Position numbers and translations under genes: made by a program
Origin: Cylindrodendrum hubeiense
Lineage: Eukaryota > Ascomycota > Sordariomycetes > Hypocreales > Nectriaceae
NCBI GenBank assembly: GCA_014621425.1
Contig: JAANBB010000199.1
Span: 1 to 64,000 of the forward strand
DNA length: 64,000 nt
Direction: 5' to 3'
Notes under the pieces: model-generated
What the model saw: the letters and a program-made list of their open reading frames with translations, nothing else
What the model was told of the DNA's origin: nothing
The model's database searches: none
Shown here: positions 12,801 through 25,090 of the stretch, one piece after another
Layout of the letters: each line of letters opens with the position of its first letter
Numbering within the stretch: the stretch's first letter is position 1

Positions 12801-13987
12801 TCACAACATTGAAGATATGAGATACATTGAGAAGATGAAGCCTGACGTGGCGAGTTACTTGGTCGGGCTGTAGATACACACCCTAGGTACCCACATGGTA
12901 TGCATGATGTGGGTATCAAAATAGAAATATCATGGCCTGGTGCCGCGAATGTCTTCTGCAGTGATGGCGGTATTGTGGAGCAGTTAATTAACACAGGGTC
13001 CAAGATAGGCCCTCAGATCGAGACCAACCTGTCTCAATGGGGCCGTAATGAATGCCATCAGTCTCCTCCGCGAAGTAGTTGGAGGCCTGCCAGTCAGGCT
13101 GCCCGACTTGTGAGGAAACTGAGCTACGCCATCACAACTAGAGGAAAGTTCACGAGAGGCATACACTGAGACATTTTGGCTGAGTTGTAATAAATTGATA
13201 GACGGGTATTGTAGAAAGGTGGCTACCTATATACTCGCTTGGGTTTTCACAGGACATTTCGCACACTGATATGCGCGTCTCATGCCTGTTCGCATTAATT
13301 CGTAAGCCCCGGTTGTCGTATGCCTCGGGGTTGGTGTGTCATGGTAAATAAACTAGTACAAAAAAGAAGAGGTTCGGTGCATCATATGTGTAGATGAATG
13401 ATGCACAAAAACTCGAACAGAAAAACGGAAAGGAAAAAAATGTGAAAGGAATCTCCAAATAGGCCTTTCATCCATCGCTCAAAGGGTATCCAAATTCTTC
13501 CATCATTGTTCCCGATAAAAATCCTTCCCATAAATACCATCCTTCAAGTGCGGCTTGCGGTCAACCAGGACCCGTCTCGCCGCACCCGCAAAGTAGTATT
13601 CGCAGGAACACCATTCTTTGTGCAGAAAAGCGTCTCATCAATTCAAGGTAAAACCAAGTGAGATGGAGAAAAAAAACCAACGCATCGTTCCTTTGGGTAT
13701 TGAAGCGAAGTAGCAACAGAGCTGAAAAGAAAACCAAAGCAAGCCCTCACCCCCAAGCGTTCACAAAGACCTGTGGTATCTTTTGAAGAAGAGAGTCGTT
13801 AAACGCCCAAAGCAAACAACCCATCCCGTGTATGTGTGTGATCGTGAGCCCAACCTGGCGACAGGCTGGGGGAGCCAACATAATAACATGTACATGTCCC
13901 AGTCTAGACCTCAAAGTTCATCTGCCGCAAACAAGTCATATCGCCAGGGCATACCGAAGAAAACAAGAAGAAAAAAAGGAAAGAGGA
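9882..13987. other. Intergenic region, 4.1 kb, no supported gene
   Basis: I found no frame with recognisable domains on either strand. At 10542-10667 (+) a 41-codon ATG frame encodes a hydrophobic, membrane-segment-like peptide (MAWLGFLGGSFLVMITGIV); it is too short to call. The part nearest 13987 is rich in A-runs and probably includes the 3' UTR of the Grainyhead-like gene. Confidence 0.5.
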
Positions 13988-16667
13988 TTAAAAGACGAGG
14001 CGCAAGACAAACCCGCCTACCTCGTCAGATAATTCCGTGTCAGGAGAGCCGTCATTCGAGTCGACAGCCATCTCCCACTCGCGTTTCGCCCCTGGAGACT
14101 GCTCAACTTCTGCAATCTGAAGGGTCATGTCCTGACCCTCCTTGAGTTCTCGGATAACATCATCATCCATTTCAACCTCCAACCCGTTTTGGGTTGCGTG
14201 AATCGTTCGCGTGATTCGAGAAGAGTCAAAACCCCATTTTGCTGCTATGCGATTGTTGAAGTCCTTCAGAGTTCGCTGCGTCAAGTAAATTGCACGATGG
14301 TACCCGCGCTGTTCGGCGTTTTCCTGCGCGCTGTGGAGGATATAGAAGCAAGCGACAGGCTTGGGACCTCGCTCCATCGGGGGTCGATATGAAGGGTCGA
14401 CACCAAGAGCCTCTATCCATCCGCTGAGGTTCCCCTCATCGTCCGTTTTGTTGATTTTCGTTGGCGGATCGGAGCCTTTGCGAGAGGTTTCACCTACGGC
14501 GACGGAGTCGAAGTTTTGCCACTGACCGCCAGGACCGACTGCAGAGGCTTGCGATGCCAGAGAGAGGGAACTGGGCGACGGAGAAATCATGGAGCCTGCC
14601 ATGGAGCTGCGTCCACTTCTGGCCTGCCAGTTCGGGCCATCGCGACTTTCAGTCTTGGTAAGGGGCGAAGCATCTCCGGGAAGTGACACTGGGTGTAGAT
14701 CAGGATCATCAAGCTCTTCGCCTCGCAGATACAGGACGCTGACAGGTCGAGTACTTGTGAACATGTCCTGGAGAGTTTGAAGTTTGAAGTGTAAGTCTTC
14801 TTCCATTGACACTCGTCCCCCGCCAGCGGAGCTAGCTGAGGACATGGACCATGTCCGCTTATGCTTGATGACCTTTCCGGGTCGCTGCATATCTCCTGCC
14901 TTTGGGGCGCCACTTGAGCGCTTCCGTTTGCCAAAGTCTTTTAACCCGCTCTCGGCTTGTGCAATCTGCTGCTTGAGCTTGTCGATAGACTTTTTAACGT
15001 GGGCAACATCGTTGGAGAGCTTTCGTTCAGCTCCGTGGTCTCGGAAGAGTTTGACCTTGCAGAAGCAGATCTCGGGATTGACATCGGCTGTGGGTGATAA
15101 GCCGTCAGAGGAGACTGGGCTGGTTTTGGCACAGAGTCTGACGGGAATGCCCTTGACGCCCTTGGAATGGCTGAAGTCGGTGGAGAGGAAGTTAAACCGG
15201 ACTGCGATATTGACCTCGGAGGCACCATTCGTCCCCGGTGTCCATGTGACTGAGAAGCCATCAAATGAAGATGACTCAAGCTCCATACGAGTTCTCTTGT
15301 CATCTCCCTCGGCAGGTTGTCCCGCTTCAACATACTCGACGGCTTGAAGCTTTCCACCTCTTTGATGCGCCTCGTTGGTTCCTCTGCCTTCCTTCCAAAG
15401 GCCCCAGCAAACACCAGGCCGTTGCCTCTGCTGATCGTCCTCAAACGAAACCCGTACAAATGTGCGGTACTTGGTGCCGGGAACAATGGGTAGCGTCGCA
15501 TTGGTGTCGGTAACGGACAAGGAGTAGGCCTGTCCTTTGTTGAGATAGGTGATGGGAATCTCATCGGCTTGCTTGATCATGGCAGTTGGCGCGTTGAGAG
15601 TTGAGTGGAATCGGAATCTCTCTGCCGAGGCAGGAAGTGGGTGAGATGCCTGGGCACCAGGAAACGGGCGTGCCTGGAGTCCGATCATTGGGTTTGAATT
15701 CTGAAAGGCATCCATGGATGGCATGCGCTCCTCGGGGGGCTCTGAGTCCATCTGGGGACCGTCTTGATCCATGGTCTCGTAGCCAGTGTCTTGGTGAACA
15801 AAAGTCGAGGGCGCAAACGCGGGCTGAGGCGGGGGCGCTTGGATGAAGGGGTTGAAGTTATGGAACTGTTGCGAGTGTATTGCTTGGAACCCGGATATGT
15901 CCATGACTCCGGCTCCCTGCCCAGGATGCATCCCGTCCCCCGAAGTTGGCATCGACAACGGAGTCCCAAGGCCCATCCCCAAACTCAGCGTGGGGGTATG
16001 GAGGTCACCGGCCTGGGAGTGGAACAGAGTGTTGGTACCGCCTGGGGTTGGCGTGTAATAGCCAGGAGGCGCATTGGCGAAGTTGGCAAAAGAGAGCGAG
16101 TTTGGGTCTAAGAGGGACGGTGTGAACCTCCATGGCTCATTTGTAGCCCGAGGGGTCGGGTCTTGGTCGCGAAAGACATCATGGGGAATGCTCTGGCTCC
16201 TGTGTGAGAGTAATCAAGTCAGCGAGTTTGTCCAGCTAGTTGACATGGCGCGATAGCGAGCTATGGATAGTAACATCAACGACGACGCCCTGCGCCTCGG
16301 GAAGATGGTACCCCGACAGGCATCAGAGGTGCGAAGTTGGCCACGGGGGCAGGCGCAGAAAAGACATACCTATCAGGTAGTGGTAGCGCATGAGCGATGG
16401 GATTCTCGGCTGTAGCGGTCTGTGATATTGCGGGGGCGTTGGTCGCGGTGCTGACGACAGCGACCTGAGGAAACTGCTGTCGAAAGTCGGCCAGCAGGTC
16501 GTCACCGGGCTTCTGCGAGCTTGTCCTATGTGGAGGAAAATATGTCAGTATAGAGGAAAGGAAAGGAAGAAAACGCCCAAAGCAGTCGCCAAGTAGGACA
16601 TAACAAGATGCGCTACCTGTCGTAAGCTACTGTAGGCCACACAGCTTGCTTACCTTTGACGGAACAT
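13988..16667 (-). CDS. Grainyhead/CP2-type transcription factor
   Basis: Nuclear DNA-binding regulator of the Grainyhead/CP2 family; in Neurospora the homologue is linked to conidial separation (csp-2, from memory). Exons 16667-16654 (only 14 nt), 16525-16370 and 16199-13988 give 793 aa; both junctions preserve frame (phase 2), joining MFRQR to TSSQKPGDD and LPLPDR to SQSIPHD. The CP2 DNA-binding domain spans about 255-470 (ADEIPITYLNKGQAYS, FDGFSVTWTPGTNG, CFCKVKLFRDHGAERK). A basic, NLS-like stretch follows (GKRKRSSG, VIKHKRTWS). The C-terminal dimerisation-like domain lies at about 695-780 (ACFYILHSAQENA, RTIHATQNGLEVEMDDDV). A possible donor (GAG/gtaggc at 14020) near the stop leaves open an extra C-terminal exon, so the last ten residues are uncertain. 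Confidence 0.9.
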
Positions 16668-17332
16668 GTCGCGATGGGAGGGCAAGCTGGGCCAGCCCAA
16701 AATAACAGCACTTCCCTGTGCTTCTCAAGTGCAGCGGGGTTGAAGCGACCCGACTAGCGAAGATGTCACGCGGTTTTGCGGGTTTGCGATGTTGCGATGC
16801 TAGAGTATGTGCGCACTTCGTCCAACGGTGACCGATCAGTTTGCGCCGGAGTTGTTCATAGATTGCGCCAAAGAGCGGACCCAAATTGGGGTGTGCGTGG
16901 AGGGCTGCGTCGCGTCGCAGACGAGGGGCGAGAGACGAGGGACTAGAGCAAGCGCTATAGGCGGGATGTTCTCGATCTGACGTGACGATGCGAACGTCGT
17001 GAATGAATGAGCCAGGGAAAGCGAGTGAGCAGGGACAGTCGAGATTTCTGAGCGTCAGGGAGAGTAAGATAATAAATAAGAAATGATGAGGTTAGGTGAG
17101 GCTAGGGACGTGTCGTAGAAGCCGAAGGTGTAGTAGTACAGACGAGGTAGTAAGTATGGTAAGGATGGGTATATGGGAAGAGTGGTGGGGACCTGTCGTC
17201 AGTCTGGATTAGACTGAGTGAACGGAGCAGACTAGAGGGGGGTGGTCCAAGCCCGGGGGGCGTGGAAGCGGCGGGGTGTGGAGGCGGTGCGTGGATCGAG
17301 CTCTTGCAGGTGGTGGAAGAGTGGGAGGGAGA

Positions 17333-17364
17333 GTGGGCGAGTGGGCGAGTGGGCGAGTGGGCGA
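17333..17364. repeat. 8-bp tandem repeat (GTGGGCGA x4)
   Basis: Four perfect consecutive copies of GTGGGCGA in the upstream region of the Grainyhead-like gene. A short minisatellite; no function is implied. Confidence 0.9.
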
Positions 17365-20300
17365 GCAAGTGAGAATTGTGAGAATATCGCGTCAAGGATG
17401 TGTGTTGTTGGTGTGGGAGGTGTGGGTGGTGTGGGTGCTGAGTGGATGTGCGGGTTCGTCCGTGTTGTGGTTGTTGCAGTATCTTGCACCACCAAAGCGG
17501 CTCTGTCCCGCCAGATGGCTTGCCTAGTAGATACTCCGATGAACTGGCCTAGATCGAACAAGAGAGTGAGCAGTTCTGACAGGTGAAGACGGGGAGTTTG
17601 CGAGTGCCCCAACCGATGGCACGGTCGGTGATGAAATGAAACGGGTGACGGGTGAGCCACAAGGTACGTACCGTGGTGTGTGTTGTGCAGCAGCTCCGCG
17701 CCGTCAACAAGCAGTGGAGGAGCGTTCCGTCGGTGGTAGAGAACAGTTGACACTGGGGAAACTCTGTAAGGGTGTGTCAATAAGAAGGGCGATAATAGCT
17801 CGGCCGTAGTCTTGTGCGTAGTGAGCGTTTGGGGATGCCATCGGCTCTGGTACCCTCGGACGAAATGGCTTGGTCTGGTTACTGGTATGGCTCTAGCCTG
17901 TCTGGCGTTTGGGTGCCCAGAGCAGAGGGTATATTACCCGGGTATTATAGGCGAGGGAGGTGGCATTCGTCAACGGGGATGTCGGAGCCAAGATACTGGA
18001 GTGCCATCTGCAATCTTGTGCACTGCGGTCATTGACAGAACCAGAACCAGCCTTGCAATCGGTTGTTGGGATGGAGTGTTCTCGACGGTGCTGGAATACC
18101 AACACGCTCCGGGGAGCTGGAGCCTGCGGGGATGGAGGTGACGGACATGGATCCTCCCACAGGGGTCCCTGGCCTTCTTCGGCCTCTCTGAAGATCCCTG
18201 TCACCCATGAAGTGGAGAGAGTGTCGAGTGGAGAGACAGAGAGGCTCCTGGATATCAAAATTGTTAGTGAGGGACAAGGGAACACCGGTCCTTCGCCTCC
18301 GGTGGTTACGATGACGCCCCCTCACCCCCCAACCGGCACCTTCCCCGCCTGAAGTCCATGAAGGTATCGGGGAGCTTGCCCGCGAGGGAAGGAAGAACGG
18401 ATGTGACTCCATTCCTCTGGTCCTCTAGCGAGCGGGTGCCAGCACACCAAACCACCCAGCGACTCCCAAATTCGCGGTACATCCCCATGGCCGCCATTTA
18501 CAGCGCTGTGGGCGCTGAGTTCCAGTGAAGGACCGAAGGTACCACCGGCCCACGGGGCCCTCAAACCCCGGACCACGTACTAAATTTCCACACCTGGTCA
18601 TTTCCATTGCTTCCCCAGCATCGTCTCCACCTGACACCAAAGCCTCTACCATCACACATGCCAGGCCGCCCCCAGCTCCAGGTCCTACAGCGGTCACCCT
18701 TACGCAGGAACGCCATCTGTCCACCAATGTCGCGGGAGGTGGAGGCCCCGAGCCCGCTGCGATTCACTACATGGGCGCTGGATCGGATCTTTCCCGTGTC
18801 ATCGACTCTCTAGCCCAACCTCGACTCTGCCGTCATTAGGCGCCCGACGACACAATACCGATACCCACCACGCGGCATGGCTCCTAGTTAATGCTGTCTC
18901 GGACGGGTTGAGCGTGCGACTGGCTTCTGTTCTACCGACGGAATGGACACCAAAAAAAAAATCCAGCAACAGATCCATTCTCTAGGTAGTCCACCAATGA
19001 CCATGTCACTTACAACAACGTCTGGCAACGGCGCGACACTTGTCTCCCGCTTCCCGCTCGTTGCGTAGACTCTGCCGTCACAGGGACTCTGACATACCCT
19101 CGCGCCCATTGGCCCATCAACTGTGCTATGAAGCCAAGGACTCGGCGGCCTAATGGGATGGGAACGCCCGCCAGGAGGTCCGTCTGCACCCACGGAGCGA
19201 CAAGGAACCTTCTCCCCAAGCCTTCCCTTTCGGGACCGGCCACCTGACAAGGGCTGCTGTTCCATTCACCGTGTCATTTCATGGCGAGACTTTAGCCGTC
19301 AGTGGCCTTCTCCAGGTGTCAGTGGATGGGATGCTTGACAACCCTTCAGAGCTCACAGTACTTCGTACAGTACATGGACGGCCAATCCACTCATGACCCA
19401 AGCCGGCTCCAAGCCGGGAACCCTATAGAAGCACAGTACCACTCAGAGGGGGTCCACGGGGGATCCTCAGGTCAGATTTCATTCCCGGGTGGCTGTGCAA
19501 ATTTACCTCTTGCCATCGGCTCGCCTCCGTTTGGAGCCTATACGCGCCAGGGAAAGCACTGTTGTCCGCCTCCAAGACCACCCAGCTCACTCGCCCTTAT
19601 CACCAAGTCGAAGTCGTCAGAATCAGACCATGTGCCGCACCGCTTGGCCCCATCCAGCCTGGCCCGGCTCCGTTTGGAGACGCGCAGTGAGAACCACATC
19701 AAGCACCTACCAGAACCCCAAGCGCCCCACGTCTGTTCGACGCCACACCATCCACTACCACTTAGCCCCCGGCACGGTCTTGCTCTCCTGCGCCAAGTCT
19801 GTGATCTTCACCATCTGCGCCCGAGCAAGAATGGCCATGTGGTGCTTTGCATGCGCATACTATGCCCGTACACTTACGTACGTGTCCCCCAGACCGCTCT
19901 CTGCCCGGAGCTCAGGCACAAGTAGACAGCGACAATTCCACCCCATTCCTCTAGCGGCCGATATAATTCGGGTGTGGCTCAAGAGGCTCCTCTTTTCCCA
20001 AGACTCAACCGCTGAGGATGCGGTTGATTGACGGAGCCACATCTCGGATCTAATTTCGACGGGGAACATGGTCCTCCCTTTTCACGCCCAGCTCAATGCG
20101 CCCGTCGCCGATCCCTTCCTGATCAACGTTTCTTACTTATTTTTATCATGCGAATAACTTCGACCCAAAAAAAAAATTGTGGCTTGTTGCGCTGTTGCGT
20201 GGCTTATTTGCCTCTGTACCGTGACCCAACCCTTGACATCAACGTCTCCTGTCTCTGTCACGGTCGAATGCTTCTGCCTCGCCCGCCACCGGTGGCCAAA

Positions 20301-21155
20301 TTTTAAGATTTGCAAGTGTGCTCATGACTTTCAGCGGCAGACTCTCCCGGGCGATCGGTCCTCATTCAGGAACTGAACCGCTGGCCTAGGGGTTTGCTGT
20401 TGGACAGAGATGTACCGCCCACAACCAGCATTAGCCTAACAACAACTCAGTTATCTGTGTAGTGACTGTTTGACATTACATCGACCTCAGGCTCAACATA
20501 GGCGCAAACTGCATTCACACAGTATTGTTTGCAGGCTGATTTTGCTACGACACGCTTATTCTCACGACACCTTTCAAGACATTTATGATTACTCATCGAC
20601 ACAGGTCAGGACTGCCTTCGACTAGAGAAAGAGATCAACTCCATTGATCCGAGAGAAAATTTTGCAATACACGCAAGACTATGCGAGGCGCACGCACCAA
20701 TAACTGGTCTGTGGCTGATGACAGGCCTCTTTTCGTCTCCGACATTCATGGCCCGTGAATGCGAGCTGATGGCTTAATAACATGAACTACGTGGAAATGG
20801 CCTCCTACCAGGGCCAACCTTGTCAAGTCCCGTCTGTGGCCCTCTCGAAGCGAATCCTCAACCCCAGTCAGATCCAGGCCCATATAAAAAATAACAGCCT
20901 GGCGCCAGCGGGCCAAGTTGAGCGTAGTACGAGGAGCTTTGTCAACGGACAGTGCCGCGGGGAGGCTTGTGCATGAGCTATCTACCCCTCCTGAGAGCAG
21001 AATGCGAGCCAAATCCCAATTCTTCACTTTTAGTCGCCGGGTACAGGATGCAGATTGATGGGTCCCTCAACCTGAATCATGGGTCCCTCACCGGAGGGCC
21101 TAGCATGATGTCCTTTCGCGGCACAGGTGCATTAATCCGATCACCTCACCGGTCC

Positions 21156-21186
21156 TCTTGAAATGGGGCCCTACGTCATTTCAAGA
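21156..21186. repeat. Perfect 10-bp inverted repeat (hairpin)
   Basis: TCTTGAAATG and its exact reverse complement CATTTCAAGA are separated by 11 nt, followed at once by another TTTCAAGATG. It lies in gene-free DNA. Confidence 0.7.
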
Positions 21187-24100
21187 TTTCAAGATGACAG
21201 GTTCGTGAGGGCTGAACACCCCGCGACAAAGAAAATTTGGAGAGCTTGGTCCGGCCGGTAAGGCTCCCCACCTCGTTTAAGGAAGGAATTGGTCTCGTAT
21301 GAGACATAGGGGATGGTCATCCAATTCAGACGCCGATCTTTCTTAATCCAATCACGAACCATGTGGTTAAGGGCTTTGTAGGGTTGACATTTCGAGACTG
21401 TGGCTGGTATCGTTAACGCCTGCTTGTGAACTGCAGATTACCAGTACGGCATTTGGACGGAGCTTTCTACGGCTTCTATCCTACCAGGGCCTGGATTTCC
21501 CTTAACAGTCCACGAGACTGAAGGTAGGATTGGTTTTGTCACGGTCGACACACGCAACCGAGACGATCAGGCCTCCTGTGCTTCGCCCACGTCTACAGTT
21601 GCAGCAAGGGCGAGTCTGGTGCCTCAAGCGAAGGCTTCAATGTCGATCAAAGCCTCAATGGAGTTTTGTTTGCTGAAGCCCCACAGATGACAGGTGGCTC
21701 GTGATGCCCCGCAGAGCCTGGGGGTGAGTGTGAGACGACGGACCATGCCACGACGAGGTAATGCTGAGGGTGTACGCACAGTCTGTGCTTTGCGCAAAGT
21801 CCTCAGCAGAATTGCCGAGGCGATGACGGACGAATACTGCAAGCCCCCGACGACATTCTGGTCGGTTCCGTCCACGGGAGGTCAGTCGCGCTAGGGACGC
21901 ATGCATGCACGCGAAGGCCACCCCATCGCCATGGCCATCGCATATTGCTATTGAATTGCATGGGTGGTGGGTCCAGGATGCCGTCAGAGGAGCGGAGAGA
22001 CCAGCCACACAGGGAAACTCATGACGTCATTGTCGCTCTCCGCCATCCCCCGACGTCAATTTATCCACGAGGCTGAAACTTCCGCGGAACCCACCCTTCG
22101 CCCTCTTGTTGACAGGCTTTCGGAGCCCACAGGACCGACACACCTTCCCCGGCTCTCGAGGGACGCTTCGGGACTAGAGCTGCCGACGTGGCATGCCACG
22201 GCTACAGCGCACGGCAGCTTGAAACAGATATGGTTCTCAGTCTCAAGGGCTGGACGGAGAGTATGGGCGATTGAACTCCCAACAGTGGTGCCGTCCTGAA
22301 ACAACAGGTCGTCATTCCGTCCGCCGATCACTTGTTCTCCCCACGCCTCGTGGTTGTGGATGTCGCGAGACCTAAATCTCAAAGGCATTCACGTCATCGA
22401 AAGACTTGCCAGCTACTGACAGGCCTACCTAGTAAGATATGGAGATACATGCTCGCCAGGATGGAGGGGGACACATGATCAGCCCACTGCCAACACCAAT
22501 TACTTGAGCTATTCCCGTCCATCCGATATTTTAACGGCTGTGTGTTGACCCTCTTATGGAACTTGGGTAAAGTAGGGCGTGGTCGGCTGTTTTTCTTCTT
22601 CCTGGCAGCCTTATGAATATCATTAACCTCTAGCAAAAGGAACACGAGCTTTCTGGCTCAATGTGCACCTCTTTTAGGTGAATGAGAGGATCATCTCTTC
22701 GTATCACAATACAAACCTGGTCATCTGTCAGGAACACGGCAGTTGCTGCGTTAGTTTCGTTCAATGGGGATATATTATCAGGTCGCAATTCCTGCATGCC
22801 AGGGTTATCGGTGCAACCCTACGGGATTGGGCTGCACCGCCAAATACACCTCTGGCAAAGTGGTTTGGGCACAGCAATGGACCATAGCAAGGCCTCGCAT
22901 CGTGGGGATAAATTCTCGGAATTAAGTGAACTCGTTAGGATAGCCGTGGCCAACATTGCTCTCGTCAGCTCAAAGATGACCCCTCGCTCCGCGCCGCGAG
23001 ATCTCACCGGAAGGTACGGAGTATCAGGTATCATGTACCACCAGCGAGCTCTGTTTAAAGAGAAATAGTATCCCGGGTACCGAGGCTACCCGATATCACC
23101 GATTGATCATTTTGCACTTTCCAGATTTGCCTTGAATATCTAGTGGACATCTCGACACCTGTGAGAACTCCAACATCATCCATGCTGATTTTGCGCGTGG
23201 GTATCCTAGACAGCAGTCCCTTGGGCTCGACTTACACCAAGAATCACTGATTACACCAGAACGAATGAAATGGCCTTTCGCCACTGCAGCCTCTTCTACC
23301 CTGGCCAGAAAATTATTTTCATCCCACGCTGTGAATACAGATTAGCCCAACGCGGTACTTGGATCTCACCCTCACCGTTTACTCCCAATGTATCACACTA
23401 TCGCAGACGCCACTATCATGTTAAAAACTGCCGCCCACCATGGCCTGCACCATCTCCTTGGTAGGCCTCGTATCGAGAGAAGATCTTATGGTGTTGAGGC
23501 TGTGCCCAATGCATATTTTAGGGGTCCTTTCAAGGGTCTTCCAGAACATCAACGGTGCGCACGTAGGCTTCGCCGGGGGTCCACCCAACTCGGCACTTCT
23601 AGCGATGATCGCTACATCATCGAACATATTCAGGCTGTAGGGATGTTTCCGTGTGCATCCCCCTCGCCCCCAACTCCCAGTACCGAGAGCACATCGCATG
23701 ACGTGATGTGGTGGAAGTCCGCAAATCCCTCCACCCACGCTATCGGGTTCCTGATCAGTTTCTGGGTTCCGGGGGCGATCTTTACTTTTTGAAGGTTGAT
23801 TCCGCCCCGGTGGTGATGGCACGTTGACGGCAGGGCTTAGGGGTCATGAGAGATATTTTTGGAAATGCGATCATCGGGGCGGAGCCGTCAACGGTGGCTC
23901 CGTAGGGACGGGAAGGGTGAGTCGGGTCGGTGGCCGCGATGGTTGCATTGCTAGATACGGGCGGTCTGGACGCCGGTTGCGGGCAATGCGACCTCGACGA
24001 TGATGAGCGGTTGCTGGCAAAGCTAGCCTGTCAATATTGGATTCCGTCCGGACTATTGACGGCGTGGGGACGCATTGGGAGCGTCTTCCGCGACTACAGT

Positions 24101-24960
24101 GATTGTTATCTGGTTTTCAGTAGATCTTATTAATTGGGAGGTCAATTATGATACGAAGCTGCGGTGAGAGACACCTAGTTCCGTGGTTATCACGCCTGTC
24201 TGAATGCTCGCCACTTAGAGCTCACAAGGATTACATTGGTGGATTTGTGACATTGTCATTAGAGCCTAGCTTACCATGAATTCTTAGCAGGTATACAATG
24301 AATGGACATTAATATACGTCTTAATGTCTAGGTAATATGTCTAATTGTTATTGCTCTTGGAAACCGCTGCGTTGTGTCAGCTGGCATCACGAAGAGGGAA
24401 AGTTGATGTCAAGGATACAGAGTCTCAACTAGTGACTTGGGTAAACCATTCGTAGCGGTTTCGCATGTGCCTCGACATACTTCAGGTTGTTTTATACTAG
24501 AAAGGTAAGAAGAGGACATAGACAGCGTAAAATTGTTGTGTATAAGTTCCCGTAACAAGACTCAAGCCAACGAAAAATATAGTAGACTTCAAAACCGCCC
24601 TTGTTTAGTCATGAGGAATCGGAATATAGCTAATGACAGTCCCAATATCATAGGCAGTTATCTAACGTGCACCATAGGCCGCATCTGAGGAGGATTGGAA
24701 ATTCCATATTTTGATTGAGAAGTCTAACATGAGGGTTTCGAGCAAACTGGGTCCAGAGGAAATTTTTGTTGTCCCCACACATCGACAAAATTTTATTGCA
24801 AACTGTGGAGGAAGGTGAAGGGCCCGAACTAAGGGGAGTACCAAAAATGAAAGCCTTTGAACTTGAATATTAGTAACCCAATACCGAATAGTTCCCCATG
24901 TCTAGGACGCCAGTGCAATGGGTCCCCGCGTGTAAGGAGGCCGAGCAAAAAGATAGCGAT

Positions 24961-25090
24961 TGCGGCTTATGTGGATCGAACACATGACCTTCAGATCTTC
25001 AGTCTGACGCTCTCTGTCAGTGAAGGTTAGTTGTGATTCTTGAATCGGGAGTAATGTAGTAGTAACTTACCCCAGCTGAGCTAAACCCGC
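24961..25090 (-). tRNA. tRNA-Phe(GAA) interrupted in the D-loop by a 57-nt intron-like insert
   Basis: Read on the minus strand, 25090-25071 gives the acceptor 5' strand, D stem and A box (TAGCTCAGCTGGG); 25013-24961 gives the rest, including the anticodon arm TCAGA-CTGAAGA-TCTGA (anticodon GAA), the T arm ATGTG-TTCGATC-CACAT and discriminator A. Between them, 25070-25014 is a 57-nt insert starting GTAAGT, with CTAAC 13 nt before its end, and ending CTGACAG. Its exact removal yields 73 nt with GCTC/GAGC D-stem pairing. There is no insert at the canonical 37/38 position. The acceptor stem has one mismatch (G5 opposite G68). A and B boxes are intact and a T5 run follows 9 nt downstream (24951-24947), so Pol III transcription is plausible. 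Whether the insert is removed is unknown; this could be a pseudogene. Confidence 0.85.
25014..25070 (-). other. Candidate spliceosomal-type intron inside tRNA-Phe
   Basis: A 57-nt segment with a consensus fungal 5' splice site (GTAAGT), a branch-like CTAAC at its positions 41-45 and a CAG 3' end. Size and branch spacing match the protein-gene introns in this window, for example the 54-nt amine oxidase intron. It lacks the anticodon-pairing geometry of tRNA endonuclease introns and sits in the D-loop after base 20. Confidence 0.65.

Larger units (their letters stand above)
16668..24960. other. Gene-poor region, 8.3 kb
   Basis: No coding region was recognised. The first part probably carries the promoter and leader of the Grainyhead-like gene and contains an 8-bp tandem repeat at 17333-17364. 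Open frames between 17.1 and 23.8 kb are proline/serine- or histidine-rich shadows without domains. By eye the base composition falls from balanced to AT-rich at about 24.1 kb. Confidence 0.55.

Noticed and set aside
17232..17780. 182-codon minus-strand frame rich in HSPTRPLAHSP
   Set aside because: Created by the 8-bp tandem repeat and pyrimidine-rich DNA upstream of the Grainyhead-like gene.
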